64,000 nucleotides of DNA from CAZYFH01 sp965197395 (GCA_965197395.1 OZ240205.1:1178001-1242000); one strand, 5' to 3'. Counted from the stretch's first letter, positions 34,523 through 43,475 are shown. The notes: a model not told the origin generated them from the sequence alone. Translations and numbers: made by a program.

Positions 34523-35404
34523 ATGAGAATGCTCCCGCGAACGGCGGCCACTGTCGGATTGATCGCGGCGCTCGGGTTCTCGGGCGGCTGCGCAATCACC
34601 ATCGCATCTCACGCGGTCGAGGGGGAGTTCCAGCGGACGCTGTCGACGAGCGACAATACCGTCGACCTGGAGGTCCGCGCCGGCAGCGGACGCATCAGCG
34701 TCACCACCGGCGAGCCCGGGACCGTCAGTGTGACCGGTTTCATCCGCGGTCGAGTCGGCGGGTGGTCCGGCAGCAGCGCAGCGGACATGGAGGATCGCGT
34801 CAGGGAGATCGAGGCGAACCCGCCGATCGAGCAGCACGGCAACGTGATCGACATCGGGCGCCTCGAGGGCTTCGTGCGCCGGCGCATCAGCGTGAGCTAC
34901 GAGGTCGTCGTGCCACCCGACACCAACGTACGGGCTCGCATCGGGTCCGGCTCGCAGTCCGTGGAGGGAGTCGGCGGCGCGGTCGACGCGTCCGCAGGGT
35001 CGGGCCGGACCATCGTGTCCGACGTAGCCGGGGACGTGACGGCCTCCGCCGGCTCGGGCCGCATCGAGCTCACGGCGATCGGGGGTGGCGCCGGGTCGGG
35101 GTCGATCCGGATCGAGGGGTTCGACGCCGCGCTGCGTGCCCGCACGGGTAGCGGGAGTATTCGCGTCGAGGGCGCGCCCGGTGGTGAGTGGAACCTCCGC
35201 ACCGGGTCTGGCGGCATCACGATCGACTTCCCCGACGACGCGGCGTTCGAGCTCGACGCCCGCGCAGGGTCGGGCGGCGTCCGGAGCGATCACCCGGTGA
35301 CGGCCACGGGCACCGAGCGTCGCGGGCGTCTGGAAGGCACGGTGCGTGGCGGCGGGCCGACGGTCACTTTGCGCGCGGGCTCTGGCCGGATCACGATTGA
35401 TTAG
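34523..35404 (+). CDS. DUF4097-type lipoprotein with repeated AGSGRI blades
   Basis: The protein is 293 aa from ATG 34523 (GGGGAAG upstream). A lipoprotein signal ends in FSGGC, so the mature N-terminus would be the lipidated Cys. The rest is a right-handed beta structure with repeats such as VRAGSGRISVTTG, TASAGSGRIELTAIG and RTGSGSIRVEG, as in DUF4097/adhesin-like proteins. It is divergent from the ABC cluster. Function is unknown. Confidence 0.8.
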   Translation: MRMLPRTAATVGLIAALGFSGGCAITIASHAVEGEFQRTLSTSDNTVDLEVRAGSGRISVTTGEPGTVSVTGFIRGRVGGWSGSSAADMEDRVREIEANPPIEQHGNVIDIGRLEGFVRRRISVSYEVVVPPDTNVRARIGSGSQSVEGVGGAVDASAGSGRTIVSDVAGDVTASAGSGRIELTAIGGGAGSGSIRIEGFDAALRARTGSGSIRVEGAPGGEWNLRTGSGGITIDFPDDAAFELDARAGSGGVRSDHPVTATGTERRGRLEGTVRGGGPTVTLRAGSGRITID

Positions 35405-35421
35405 GCTCCGCGTGATCTGGC

Positions 35422-35452
35422 GTAGGGCTTGGGGCTTGGGGCTCAGGGCTTA
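35422..35452. repeat. GGGCTTG/GGGCTTA heptamer run
   Basis: TAGGGCTTGGGGCTTGGGG continues as CTCAGGGCTTAG between the DUF4097 gene and the AlkD fragment. It is the clearest of the three heptamer runs in this window (four near-identical units). Confidence 0.55.
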
Positions 35453-35474
35453 GCCTCCGGCCCGGGCGAAGCGC

Positions 35475-35855
35475 TCAACCGCGGCTCCGTCGCCGGGCGA
35501 GGATGCGCTGTCGTTGCGACGCGGGCAAGTACTTCACGGCCTCGCGCATTGTGACGCCGGACGCTCGACGGGCGCGCGGCAGCAGCCAGTCCGACACGAG
35601 ACGCGGGCGCGTCTTCCCCACCTCCCGCAGCACCCAGCCGATCGCCTTCCGGATGAAGAACTCACGCTCATCGAGCATCGCATCGGCATAGCGCGAGAAC
35701 CGCGGAAAGTCGCCCTCGCCGCGCCGTAGCGGGCCCAGCAACGCAAGGAGCGCCGACCGCCGCACCCAGGCAGCGCGACGGGGATCGCCGAGACGCCGCA
35801 GGGCGCGGGCGACGTCGGTGGCCACGAACGCGGCGGTCGCGCGCGACGTCGGCAT
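35475..35855 (-). pseudogene. AlkD-like DNA alkylation repair protein, C-terminal fragment
   Basis: About 126 codons encode HEAT-repeat helices typical of AlkD glycosylases: AAWVRRSALLALLGPLRRGE, DEREFFIRKAIGWVLREVGK and REAVKYLPASQRQRIL. Full AlkD proteins are ~220-240 aa; the first half is missing. The frame begins where the divergent secreted-protein gene starts, so the loss may reflect a past deletion. A short functional form cannot be excluded. Confidence 0.65.
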
Positions 35856-35871
35856 CGGGCACAATGTTGCC

Positions 35872-36693
35872 ATGCGCGCGGTCACGCTTGCACTCGGCGT
35901 TGCGCTCGTCGGGCCAGGATTGTGGCCGGTCGTCGCCCACCCGCCGGTCGTCGACGACGGGGCGCGTGACATCGTCGTCAAGGCGCTGGAACGCGCCAGG
36001 TGGTACGAGGCGCAGCACTTCGAGACCCGATACCGCAGCCTCATGACACGCGAGGTCCGGCGGTTCGACGGTGACGGGGAGATCGAGGAGGAGGGCTTCG
36101 GTGACTTCGAGGTCATCCCGATTGACGGTGCGCCGTACGAACGGCGTCTCACGCTCGACGGGCGCCCGTTGAGCGAGCAGGAGCAGGTGTGGGAACAGGA
36201 GCGGGAGGCGGAGTTCCGGGAAGAGCTGCGGCGTGCGCGAGAAGCGCCGGCGGATGAGGAGGACGACGTTGAAGACGACGCCATCGTCTTCAACGAGGAG
36301 CTGATCGGACGGTTCGTCTTCACGCTCGAACCTGAGGAGTCGCTCCGGCATCGACCCAGCTTCGTCGTCTCCTTCCAGCCACGCCCGGGGAAGCTGCCGG
36401 TCCGACGGCGCATCGACCACGCACTCAACAAGGCCCGCGGACGGGTCTGGATCGATCGGGAAACATACGAGGCCGCCCGCGTGGAGTTCGAGCTGATCGA
36501 TAAGGTCCGGCTGTGGTGGGGGGTCGTCGGGACAATCGCGCGCGCCCGCGGCTCGCTCGATCGTGGTCCGGTAGTCGAGAACATGTGGGCACGCCTCCAG
36601 CTCGAAACGTACACCGACGTTCGCGTCCTCTTCAGCCGAACGCGCCGCGCCGAGGTGCGACGGTGGTCTGACTTCGAGCTGATCGGGCGCTAG
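35872..36693 (+). CDS. Secreted protein, LolA-like fold possible
   Basis: The protein is 273 aa from ATG 35872, with a signal peptide ending near VVAHPP. The mature part has an acidic stretch at about 125-150 (APADEEDDVEDDAIVFNEEL). Its C-terminal half (GRVWIDRETYEAARVEFELI ... ENMWARLQLETYTDVRVLFS) resembles outer-membrane lipoprotein-sorting-type proteins of Acidobacteria. The TAG stop at 36691-36693 coincides with the IS630 target TA. The ancestral sequence without the IS also reads TAG, so the protein is unchanged. Confidence 0.65.
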   Translation: MRAVTLALGVALVGPGLWPVVAHPPVVDDGARDIVVKALERARWYEAQHFETRYRSLMTREVRRFDGDGEIEEEGFGDFEVIPIDGAPYERRLTLDGRPLSEQEQVWEQEREAEFREELRRAREAPADEEDDVEDDAIVFNEELIGRFVFTLEPEESLRHRPSFVVSFQPRPGKLPVRRRIDHALNKARGRVWIDRETYEAARVEFELIDKVRLWWGVVGTIARARGSLDRGPVVENMWARLQLETYTDVRVLFSRTRRAEVRRWSDFELIGR

Positions 36694-37769
36694 TGCACCG
36701 CCGTTGATATGCGATCAAGCATTCGCGTGTGCGACCGGATGATGGCACGTGCCGGCTTGGTCCACTCGAAGGGCGTAGGGTGCCGGTTCCAGGCGCGTAG
36801 GTAAGCGACGAGATGATCCTGTAGCGCCCGCTTCGAGGCGAAGTCGGTGAGCGACAGGGACTGTTTGGCCAAGATTCCGAAGAAGCCTTCGATCTGGTTC
36901 AGCCAGGACGCGCTCGTTGGGGTGTAGTGGAAGTGGACGCGCGGGTTGCCGGCGAGCCAGGCGCGCACGTCCTCCGTATTGTGCGTGGAAGAGTTGTCGA
37001 GCACGACATGGAGTTGACGGCCCGGATAGGTGCGGACGACCTTCTTCATAAACCGGAGGAAGTCCGTCGCCGTATGGCTGGTGCTGAAGCGGTGGGTCAC
37101 TTTTCCGGTCGCGACCTCAAGGGCGGCGAAGAGATCGACGATCCCGTGCCGCCGATAGTCGTGCGTGTGCCGCACGGCGCGGCCCGCTCGTAAGGGGAGC
37201 GGCGGTTGGGTACGCTCCAAGGCCTGGATGGACGTCTTCTCGTCGACACTGAGCACAATCGCGTGTTCCGGCGGGCGGAGGTACAGACCGACGACATCCG
37301 TGACCTTGGCCGCGAATGCCGGATCTCGACTCACTTTGTAGGTGCGGGTGAGGTGTGGCTTGACGCCGTTGGCTCGCAGGACGTCGGACACACAGCCGCT
37401 CGTGAACCCGACCGCGTGGCCCAGGAGACGGGTCGTCCACCGGCTTCGCCCGGCGGGCGGGGGCGACAGCGCGAGTTGCACGATCTCCTCAACAGTGTCG
37501 GCTGGCACGGCATGGTCCCGGCGGCCGGACTTCGGACGGTCAAACAGCCCGTCAACACCCTCCCGCACGAAGCGGCGCCGGATCCGCGACACCGCTTCCG
37601 GCGACAGGTCGAGCCGCGACGCAATGTCCACGCCTCCTTCGCCAGCCGCACTCAAGAGAATGACGCGTGCGCGGCGCACCAACCCGGCTGGCTCCTTCGC
37701 GCGCGCGACAAGGGCTTCCAGCATCTTCTGTTGTTTACGTGTCGTTCTGACGTGGTGTGTGTGTGCCAC
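36690..37769 (-). CDS. IS630-family transposase
   Basis: This 359-aa protein has an N-terminal helix-turn-helix (DIASRLDLSPEAVSRIRRRF) and the catalytic residues Asp176 (SVDEKTSIQ), Asp258 (VVLDNSSTHN) and Glu294 (WLNQIEGFFG). Its TAG stop uses the target TA plus one flanking base, so the last codon depends on the insertion site. The frame is intact. An ATG at the N-terminus (MAHTHHVRTT) lies 45 bp inside the right inverted repeat. Confidence 0.93.
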   Translation of the reverse strand: MAHTHHVRTTRKQQKMLEALVARAKEPAGLVRRARVILLSAAGEGGVDIASRLDLSPEAVSRIRRRFVREGVDGLFDRPKSGRRDHAVPADTVEEIVQLALSPPPAGRSRWTTRLLGHAVGFTSGCVSDVLRANGVKPHLTRTYKVSRDPAFAAKVTDVVGLYLRPPEHAIVLSVDEKTSIQALERTQPPLPLRAGRAVRHTHDYRRHGIVDLFAALEVATGKVTHRFSTSHTATDFLRFMKKVVRTYPGRQLHVVLDNSSTHNTEDVRAWLAGNPRVHFHYTPTSASWLNQIEGFFGILAKQSLSLTDFASKRALQDHLVAYLRAWNRHPTPFEWTKPARAIIRSHTRMLDRISTAVH

Positions 37770-37817
37770 ACACGCATTAGATCACATGCTTGACCTTATA
37801 TCAACGGCGGTGCACTA
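36691..37817 (-). mobile_element. IS630-family insertion sequence, second type
   Basis: The element is 1127 bp including the TA duplication. Terminal repeats share TAGTGCACCGCCGTTGATAT perfectly on both ends, with further matches to about 30 bp (TCAAGCAT). The target is CTAG. The insertion lies exactly in the stop codon of the secreted-protein gene, and its right end is 23 bp upstream of the kinase-cyclase start, so it displaced that gene's upstream region. Confidence 0.94.
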
Positions 37818-37840
37818 GTCGCCGTCCGACAACGTCTGTC

Positions 37841-39382
37841 ATGACACTCCGCGCCGGGACGCAACTCGGACCGTGCGAGGTCCTCGGCTTGATCGGCGCC
37901 GGAGGTATGGGGCAGGTCTATCGCGCTCGAGACAGCCGTCTCGACCGCGACGTCGCACTCAAGGTCCTGCCCGAGACCCTGTCCGCGGACGCGGATCGCG
38001 TCGCGCGCCTCGAGCGCGAAGCGAAGCTCCTCGCCTCCCTGAACCATCCGAACATCGCCACGATCTATGAGTTGCTCGACAGCGACGGGCGCCGCGTGTT
38101 GGTCATGGAGCTCGTCGAGGGCCCGACGCTGGCAGACCGGTTGACGGCGGGTCCCGTCACGACCGCTGAGACGCTCTCGATCTTCACGCAGATCGCCGAT
38201 GGCCTCGAAGCCGCCCACGAACGCGGTGTCGTGCATCGCGATCTCAAACCTGCCAACATCAAGACGCCCCCCGACGCACGGGTCAAGATCCTCGATTTCG
38301 GCATCGCGACTACGGTCGGCGACGACCGGGCGCCGGGCGTCATATCACCGGGTGCCGAGACGGGCGCGACGACGGCTGTTGGCCTGACCGGCGACGCCTT
38401 GTTGGGCACGCCCGCGTATATGAGCCCGGAGCAAGCCCGTGGCTACTCTGTCGACCGGCGAACCGACATCTGGGCATTTGGCTGTTGCCTGTATGAAACC
38501 ATCACGGGCCGGCCGGCGTTCGCGGGGGCGACGACGGCGGACACGATTGCCCGCATCGTGCACGCGGAGCCGGATTGGAACGCGGTGCCAGATACGGCGC
38601 CGCCGGTGGTCCGCGCCCTGCTCGGACGCTGCCTGCGAAAGGACGCCCGGAGGCGTCTCCGCGACATCGGCGATGCACGCGTGGAGCTGGAAGATCTCGC
38701 GAGCGCGCCAGCGAGCAGCCTGACCGCCGCCCGCTCCACCTCCCGCGACGCGGACTTCAGGGCCATCCTGCGCAGCCGCATCCACGACATGGATGGCAGT
38801 ACGGAACGACTCGGCGTGGCCGCCATCACACGTCTCATCGCCCGGCATGACGCGGTGTTTCGCGAGTGCATCGCGCGCTATGAGGGCACGGAGTTCGAGC
38901 GCAGCGGGGACGGGTTCTCCGCCACGTTCGAGCTGCCATCGAACGCGGTGCGCTGCGCGCTGGCGTGTCAGCAGGCATTGGCCACCCTCGACACTCCGAC
39001 GGCGGTGCAAGTCGCTATCGGCATCCATGCGGCCGAGATGGGCGTGCCGGCGGGGCTTGCGGCACCGGCGCGTCCCTCCGGACTCCCGGTCGACACGACA
39101 GCTCGCCTCACCGGACTGGCCAGGCCTGCGCAAATACTCATGACCAGTGCCGCATCGGAATCGGCGCGGCGCGAGGTGGCCACGGCGCCGGACGGCGCGC
39201 CGGTCCTCTGGGTCGAGCACGGCCCGTATCTGTTCAAGGATGTCGACGCGCCCATCCAGATCGTGGAACCCGGCGTCGTCGGCCTGTCGGCACTGAGCCG
39301 TCCGCGCGACACCCAGACCGTGCGTCGGGCGCCAAAAGCCCGCCCGGCCGTGCCCCCCATCTACCGGTCGACCAAGCCGTAG
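37841..39382 (+). CDS. Ser/Thr protein kinase fused to a nucleotide-cyclase-like domain
   Basis: The protein is 513 aa. The kinase domain at 12-275 has the Gly loop GAGGMGQVY, Lys41, catalytic HRDLKPAN (Asp134), DFG at 152-154 and GTPAYMSPEQARG. A class III cyclase-like domain at about 300-480 has IHDMDGSTERLG and FERSGDGFSATFE (two metal-binding Asp positions), then VAIGIHAAEMG and LTGLARPAQILMTSAA. There is no transmembrane helix or TolB propeller, unlike the other kinases here. The usual cyclase Lys/Asp purine pair is not evident, so the domain may sense rather than synthesise cyclic nucleotides. Confidence 0.85.
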   Translation: MTLRAGTQLGPCEVLGLIGAGGMGQVYRARDSRLDRDVALKVLPETLSADADRVARLEREAKLLASLNHPNIATIYELLDSDGRRVLVMELVEGPTLADRLTAGPVTTAETLSIFTQIADGLEAAHERGVVHRDLKPANIKTPPDARVKILDFGIATTVGDDRAPGVISPGAETGATTAVGLTGDALLGTPAYMSPEQARGYSVDRRTDIWAFGCCLYETITGRPAFAGATTADTIARIVHAEPDWNAVPDTAPPVVRALLGRCLRKDARRRLRDIGDARVELEDLASAPASSLTAARSTSRDADFRAILRSRIHDMDGSTERLGVAAITRLIARHDAVFRECIARYEGTEFERSGDGFSATFELPSNAVRCALACQQALATLDTPTAVQVAIGIHAAEMGVPAGLAAPARPSGLPVDTTARLTGLARPAQILMTSAASESARREVATAPDGAPVLWVEHGPYLFKDVDAPIQIVEPGVVGLSALSRPRDTQTVRRAPKARPAVPPIYRSTKP

Positions 39383-39428
39383 GCGCCCGACTACAGGCTA
39401 CGGCCGCCCCGGCCCCGCGTGTTTCCAT

Positions 39429-39465
39429 TTGCCAACTGTTTATATTTAATATATACAGTGTTGGA
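39429..39465 (+). promoter_or_regulatory. Promoter with overlapping palindromic operator for the GntR operon
   Basis: TTGCCA (39429-39434) and TATACA (39452-39457) are 17 bp apart and fit sigma-70 promoter elements. A 25-bp near-perfect palindrome (39435-39459, ACTGT...ACAGT around TATATTTAATATA) fills the spacer and covers the -10 box. The predicted transcription start, ~7 bp after the -10, falls at or next to the ATG at 39465, and no ribosome site precedes it. This implies a leaderless mRNA repressed by GntR binding over the promoter. Confidence 0.7.
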
Positions 39466-39875
39466 TGGACTCGAGTCACAGACTGATCGTTCCGGCGGTA
39501 TCGCCGGCCGCACCCGGTCCGCTCTACGAACAGATCGTCGAGGGGCTCAAACGTGAGATTGGTGAGGGGCGCCTCAACCCCGGCGCGCCGCTGCCGTCGT
39601 TTCGGCAGCTCGCGGCCGAGCTGATGGTGAGCGTCATCACCGTGAAACGGGCGTACGAAGAGCTGGAGCGCGACGGAATCATCTTCCGAAAGCAAGGGCT
39701 GGGCACGTTCGTGGCCGATGACGGCGCGACGCGCAGCCGGGAAATGAAGCGCGGCCGCGTAGAGGATCTGTTGCGGGAGAGCCTGCGGGAGGCGCGAGAA
39801 GCCGGCCTCACCACGCAGGAGCTGCTCGCACTCGTCCAGAAGTTGGTTGCGCCGGAACAAGGAGACAGTCGATGA
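39465..39875 (+). CDS. GntR-family repressor, YtrA subfamily
   Basis: The protein is 136 aa. The GntR helix-turn-helix at about 18-85 (LYEQIVEGLKREIGEGRLNP, PSFRQLAAELMVSVITVKRA, LGTFVADDG) is followed by a short ~45-residue helical tail, as in YtrA proteins, which lack a large ligand domain. The stop overlaps the start of the ABC ATPase gene (ATGA). YtrA-type repressors control their own ABC operon. Confidence 0.92.
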   Translation: MDSSHRLIVPAVSPAAPGPLYEQIVEGLKREIGEGRLNPGAPLPSFRQLAAELMVSVITVKRAYEELERDGIIFRKQGLGTFVADDGATRSREMKRGRVEDLLRESLREAREAGLTTQELLALVQKLVAPEQGDSR

Positions 39876-40724
39876 GTGAACCTGCCGTCCAGATTCGCGG
39901 ACTCGAGAAGTCGTTCCCGAGCTTCACCCTCGGACCCCTGGACCTGACCGTGCCCGGCGGCGCGATCTACGGGCTCATTGGGCCGAACGGGGTCGGCAAA
40001 ACAACGACGATGGACCTCATGCTAGGTATGGGTCGCGCGGACGCCGGGTCGATCCGGATCTTCGGGCTCGATCACACGCGCGACGAGGTCGCGGTCGTGG
40101 CGGACGGTCGGCCGCGTCGTCCGATTCCACCGCGCCTTCTATCCTGATTGGGACGATGAATACTGCGAGCGCCTCCTCAATACGTTGCAGGTCGGATGGC
40201 GCGAGAAGATCGTCAACCTCTCATTCGGCGCGCGCATCAAGCTGGCCCTGATCCTCGCGCTCTCGCACCGACCCGACCTGCTGCTGCTCGATGAGCCAAC
40301 GGTTGGGCTCGACGTCATCTCGAAGCAGCAGATCTTCGCAGAGCTGCTGGCCGCCGTGCAGGACGAAGACCGCACCGTGCTCATCTCGTCGCACGGCCTG
40401 GCCGACCTCGAACGGTTTACCGACCACGTCGGGATCATGAAGGACGGCAAGCTGCTGCTCGAGGGAGCCACCGCCGACATCGTGTCGCGGTTCCGCATCG
40501 TCGATTTCCTGGCAGGCGAGGCGTTCACGGCGGAGGGGATCGAGGGCGTCTTCGTCCAGGAGCAGCAGGGCGAGCGATGGCGGGTGCTGATGGACATCGA
40601 AGGCTCTGGGCTCGAACAGGTCAAGGGTCGCGGCGCACGTGAGATCGCGACATCGCCCGTCACCCTCGAGGACCTCTTCGTCGGCTTGATGAAGGACCGT
40701 ACCGATGTGGCTGCTGTTGCGTGA
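39872..40724 (+). pseudogene. YtrB-like ABC ATPase with internal deletion and frameshift
   Basis: The first ~75 residues are normal and include Walker A IGPNGVGKTTTMDLM. After HTRDEVAV the frame runs out of homology and stops at 40145. From about 40105 another frame continues the family sequence (VGRVVRFHRAFYPDWDDEYC, LSFGARIKLALILALSHRPD, LLLLDEPTVGLD). About 20 residues with the Q-loop region are missing between the two. A ~60-bp deletion that also shifts the frame explains this. The ATPase is probably dead; the downstream permeases are intact. Confidence 0.75.
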
Positions 40725-42051
40725 CCAGTTCGAGCGGCACGTGTGGAAGACGGTGGTGGTCGCGCTCGGCCTGGTCACCGTCGTCCTCCTGACCTTGATC
40801 GTGCCGCTTGCCGCCGGTCGAGACGCGAGTGACGCGCCTCAGATTGCCCGCGTGTTCTTCTACTGGGGCCTGTTCTGGTGTGGTTACGTCGGGCTGATAT
40901 TGCCGATGTCGGATCGGCGCGGTCTTCGCGCCATGCGCGCCCTGCCGGTCACGTCGCGCCAACTCGCGTGGGGGTGGTGGCTGGGCGCGACGGTCCCGTC
41001 CGTGCTCATGGGCGGGCTCGCATACGCGGCCCTGGAGAGCACGGTGGCGGTCGTCGGCCTCGCCTGGCCGAGGATGACTCCGGGCGCGTTGACCGCACCG
41101 GGCGCTGTCGCGTTCGCCCTCCTCTGGGGGTGCAGTCTCGCCGGAGCCACCTGGAGTCCGGTCCTGCGGTTGATCGCACGCGACCCACGATTCGCGGCCG
41201 GCGGCTCCGTTGGAGTGTTTCTCGTCGTCGGGCTCTCGCTCGTCTGGCCCGCCATTTTCCGGTGGGCGGACGTCCCGGCCGGAGGGCCGGCAACCTATCA
41301 GACAGCGCTGCTGGTGGCCGCCGTGGGTCTCGCCGGCGTATCGTTCGTGGTCTCGCCGCGGATGGTCGTCCCGGCCAGCGAGGTGCGACGGGCTCGACGC
41401 TCGATCCGCACAACCGAGCGGGCGGATGATCGCATGGCGCGATCCACACGCTGGACGGCAAGCGCCGAAGTGCTCAAGGTGTCCGCTACCACCGTCGCCG
41501 TGACGACTGGCGGTCTCCTGATGGTGCTCGCGGCGCCCCTCGGGGACCTGCCGTTCAGTGTGCGCCATTCGTTCATGCTGATCATTGTGTATGTCGTGCC
41601 GACGATCTGGACCTCCTCGTGGCTGTCGGCCAGCCGGGCGTTCCGCTGCTTGCCCCTGTCGAGCAACCGGCTCGCCAGCCTTCCAGTGCTGCATGCGATC
41701 CTCATCTGCCTGATGGGAGCCATCGCGGTGGCGCTGCTGATGATGCTCACCGACTACCCCACGGCTCGGTTCACACCGCTGCTGTGGTGGCTGCTGCTTT
41801 GTCCGGGGTTGCTGTCGCTCTTGAACAGTGTGGCGTTGCATATGGGCCCCGCGCGGAGCACGGCCGGCGCGCTGGGCCTGTGGAGCGCGCTGGTCACCGT
41901 CGGAAGCGTGACCCCGTTCGCTCAAGCGCCGGGCCCCTTCTGGCCCGCGGCACTGGCGGGTCTCGTGGCGACGCTCCTCGGGTTTCTTGGTTTTCGGCGC
42001 GGTCTGATGCACGGCAGCATGGCGTATCGGGCGGCACGGTCGAGGGCGTAG
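40705..42051 (+). CDS. ABC transporter permease (Ytr-type), first paralogue
   Basis: This 448-aa protein has about ten hydrophobic segments in two groups. It starts 20 bp inside the end of the ATPase frame, which implies coupling. Distinctive motifs ASRAFRCLPLSSNRLASLPV and LLWWLLLCPGLLSLLNSV recur in the next gene. It has no homology to ADOP/FtsX permeases. It presumably formed an exporter with the ATPase. The substrate is unknown; the YtrA-type repressor hints at cell-wall stress. Confidence 0.8.
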   Translation: MWLLLRDQFERHVWKTVVVALGLVTVVLLTLIVPLAAGRDASDAPQIARVFFYWGLFWCGYVGLILPMSDRRGLRAMRALPVTSRQLAWGWWLGATVPSVLMGGLAYAALESTVAVVGLAWPRMTPGALTAPGAVAFALLWGCSLAGATWSPVLRLIARDPRFAAGGSVGVFLVVGLSLVWPAIFRWADVPAGGPATYQTALLVAAVGLAGVSFVVSPRMVVPASEVRRARRSIRTTERADDRMARSTRWTASAEVLKVSATTVAVTTGGLLMVLAAPLGDLPFSVRHSFMLIIVYVVPTIWTSSWLSASRAFRCLPLSSNRLASLPVLHAILICLMGAIAVALLMMLTDYPTARFTPLLWWLLLCPGLLSLLNSVALHMGPARSTAGALGLWSALVTVGSVTPFAQAPGPFWPAALAGLVATLLGFLGFRRGLMHGSMAYRAARSRA

Positions 42052-42098
42052 CGAATGCCCGGGGCCGGATGACTGGACGGGCATGAAGGAACACGAGA

Positions 42099-43475
42099 AT
42101 GTGGCGACTGTTCGCTGACCAGCTCAACCGGAACCGGTCGGCCGCGCTGGGCTTTGCCGGCATCCTGGTTGCGTTGTTGCTGCTCGCACCGCTCCTCGAA
42201 CGGACCGGCGCCCAGGGGCGCGGGCTCCTGTACTTCGCCTTCTACTTCTTCCTCTTCTGGGCGGGCTTCGTTGGCGTCGGCAACGCGATGGCCGACCGCA
42301 AAGGCCTGCGTGTCATGCAGGTCTTGCCGCTGCGGTCGCGCGATATCGCACGAGCGCTGTGGTTCGGCGCCATCGCGCCTGGCGCATTGCTCGGCGTGGC
42401 GGCGTGCGGGGCGTTGCTGGCCGCGAGTGCGATCCCGGGATTCGATACCGAGTTCCCTATCGGGCTCAACCGCCTCCTCGGGCTCGGCGCCCTGACCGTG
42501 CTGTGGGCCTGCAGCCTCGCCGGGATCGCCTGGGGCCTTCTACAGATGATGGGGCGCCACGACACCAGGCTGGCGTTTGGCACCGCCATGTTGTTGTTCA
42601 TCGTTGCCGCGATTGCCATCCTTGCCCCGATCTGGACTGGAGCCGTGGCACCCGGCTGGTCGTTCGGTGCCCCGCCCGCGGCAAGGGGCACAGCGTTGCT
42701 CGTCCTCGTCGTCCTTCTCGCGACGGGTTCCTTCTGGCTCTCCCCGCGGGTCCTGACGTCCACCTCCGAGTCGCGGTCCCAGCTCGTCCTGAGGCCGACG
42801 GCCGCGGGCACTGTGGCGCGGTGGCCGTCGGGGCGCCGCGGGACGGCCGTCCTCGAGGTGCTTCGCGTCTTCGCCCTAGCGATGACGGCCACGCTGGCTG
42901 GGGTGTTCGTGGCTTCCGCGCTCCCGGCGCTTGGCGGTGACACGCTGCGCATCAGGGGGAACTTCGTGCTCGTCTGGATGTTCGCGGTGCCGGGTCTGTG
43001 GATGACGGTGTGGCTGCCCAGCCCACGGGTGTTCCGTTGCCTGCCGCTCTCGGCCAGCCGCCTCGCAGCGCTGCCGGTGTTGTACGCGCTGTTGCTCTGT
43101 CTGGCGTCTGGCGCATCCGCAGCCATCGTGCTCCTGCTCGCGGGCGAGCCATCCGATCGCGCCGGACCGATGCTATGGTGGCTACTCCTCTGTCCCGGCC
43201 TGCTGACCTTGCTCTACGCCGTCCCGCTCCGCGGCGCCCCTGGCGGGCGCGCCACCTACTGGCTGCGCATCTGGGCCATGGTCGTGGCCCTCGGCGCGCT
43301 GAGCGATCTCGTGTCCAACTTCGGTTGGATGCGAGGCGCGTCCGAGCTGTCGCTCGAGTTCTGGCCAACCGCCATCGGCGGTCTTGCACTCGTCGTCCTG
43401 GGATACGCGGCGCTGCGCCGCAGTCTTGTAGCCGAGGGCGAGCCATATCGACCCGCGCCGTCGACGCGAGCGTGA
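42099..43475 (+). CDS. ABC transporter permease (Ytr-type), second paralogue
   Basis: This 458-aa paralogue of the preceding gene shares PRVFRCLPLSASRLAALPVL and MLWWLLLCPGLLTLLYAV at the same relative positions, as well as the N-terminal MWRLFADQLNRNR start. It arose by tandem duplication followed by strong divergence. The two would form a heterodimeric membrane part. It lies 47 bp downstream of the first permease. Confidence 0.8.
   Translation: MWRLFADQLNRNRSAALGFAGILVALLLLAPLLERTGAQGRGLLYFAFYFFLFWAGFVGVGNAMADRKGLRVMQVLPLRSRDIARALWFGAIAPGALLGVAACGALLAASAIPGFDTEFPIGLNRLLGLGALTVLWACSLAGIAWGLLQMMGRHDTRLAFGTAMLLFIVAAIAILAPIWTGAVAPGWSFGAPPAARGTALLVLVVLLATGSFWLSPRVLTSTSESRSQLVLRPTAAGTVARWPSGRRGTAVLEVLRVFALAMTATLAGVFVASALPALGGDTLRIRGNFVLVWMFAVPGLWMTVWLPSPRVFRCLPLSASRLAALPVLYALLLCLASGASAAIVLLLAGEPSDRAGPMLWWLLLCPGLLTLLYAVPLRGAPGGRATYWLRIWAMVVALGALSDLVSNFGWMRGASELSLEFWPTAIGGLALVVLGYAALRRSLVAEGEPYRPAPSTRA

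Noticed and set aside
39872..40724. Programmed frameshift in the ABC ATPase
   Set aside because: There is no slippery run near 40100, and the two frames do not abut: about 20 conserved residues are missing, which a frameshift cannot supply.
40660..42084. 474-codon minus-strand frame opposite the first permease
   Set aside because: It is rich in His, Arg and Gln with no domain, and lies antisense to a clear membrane protein paralogous to the next gene.
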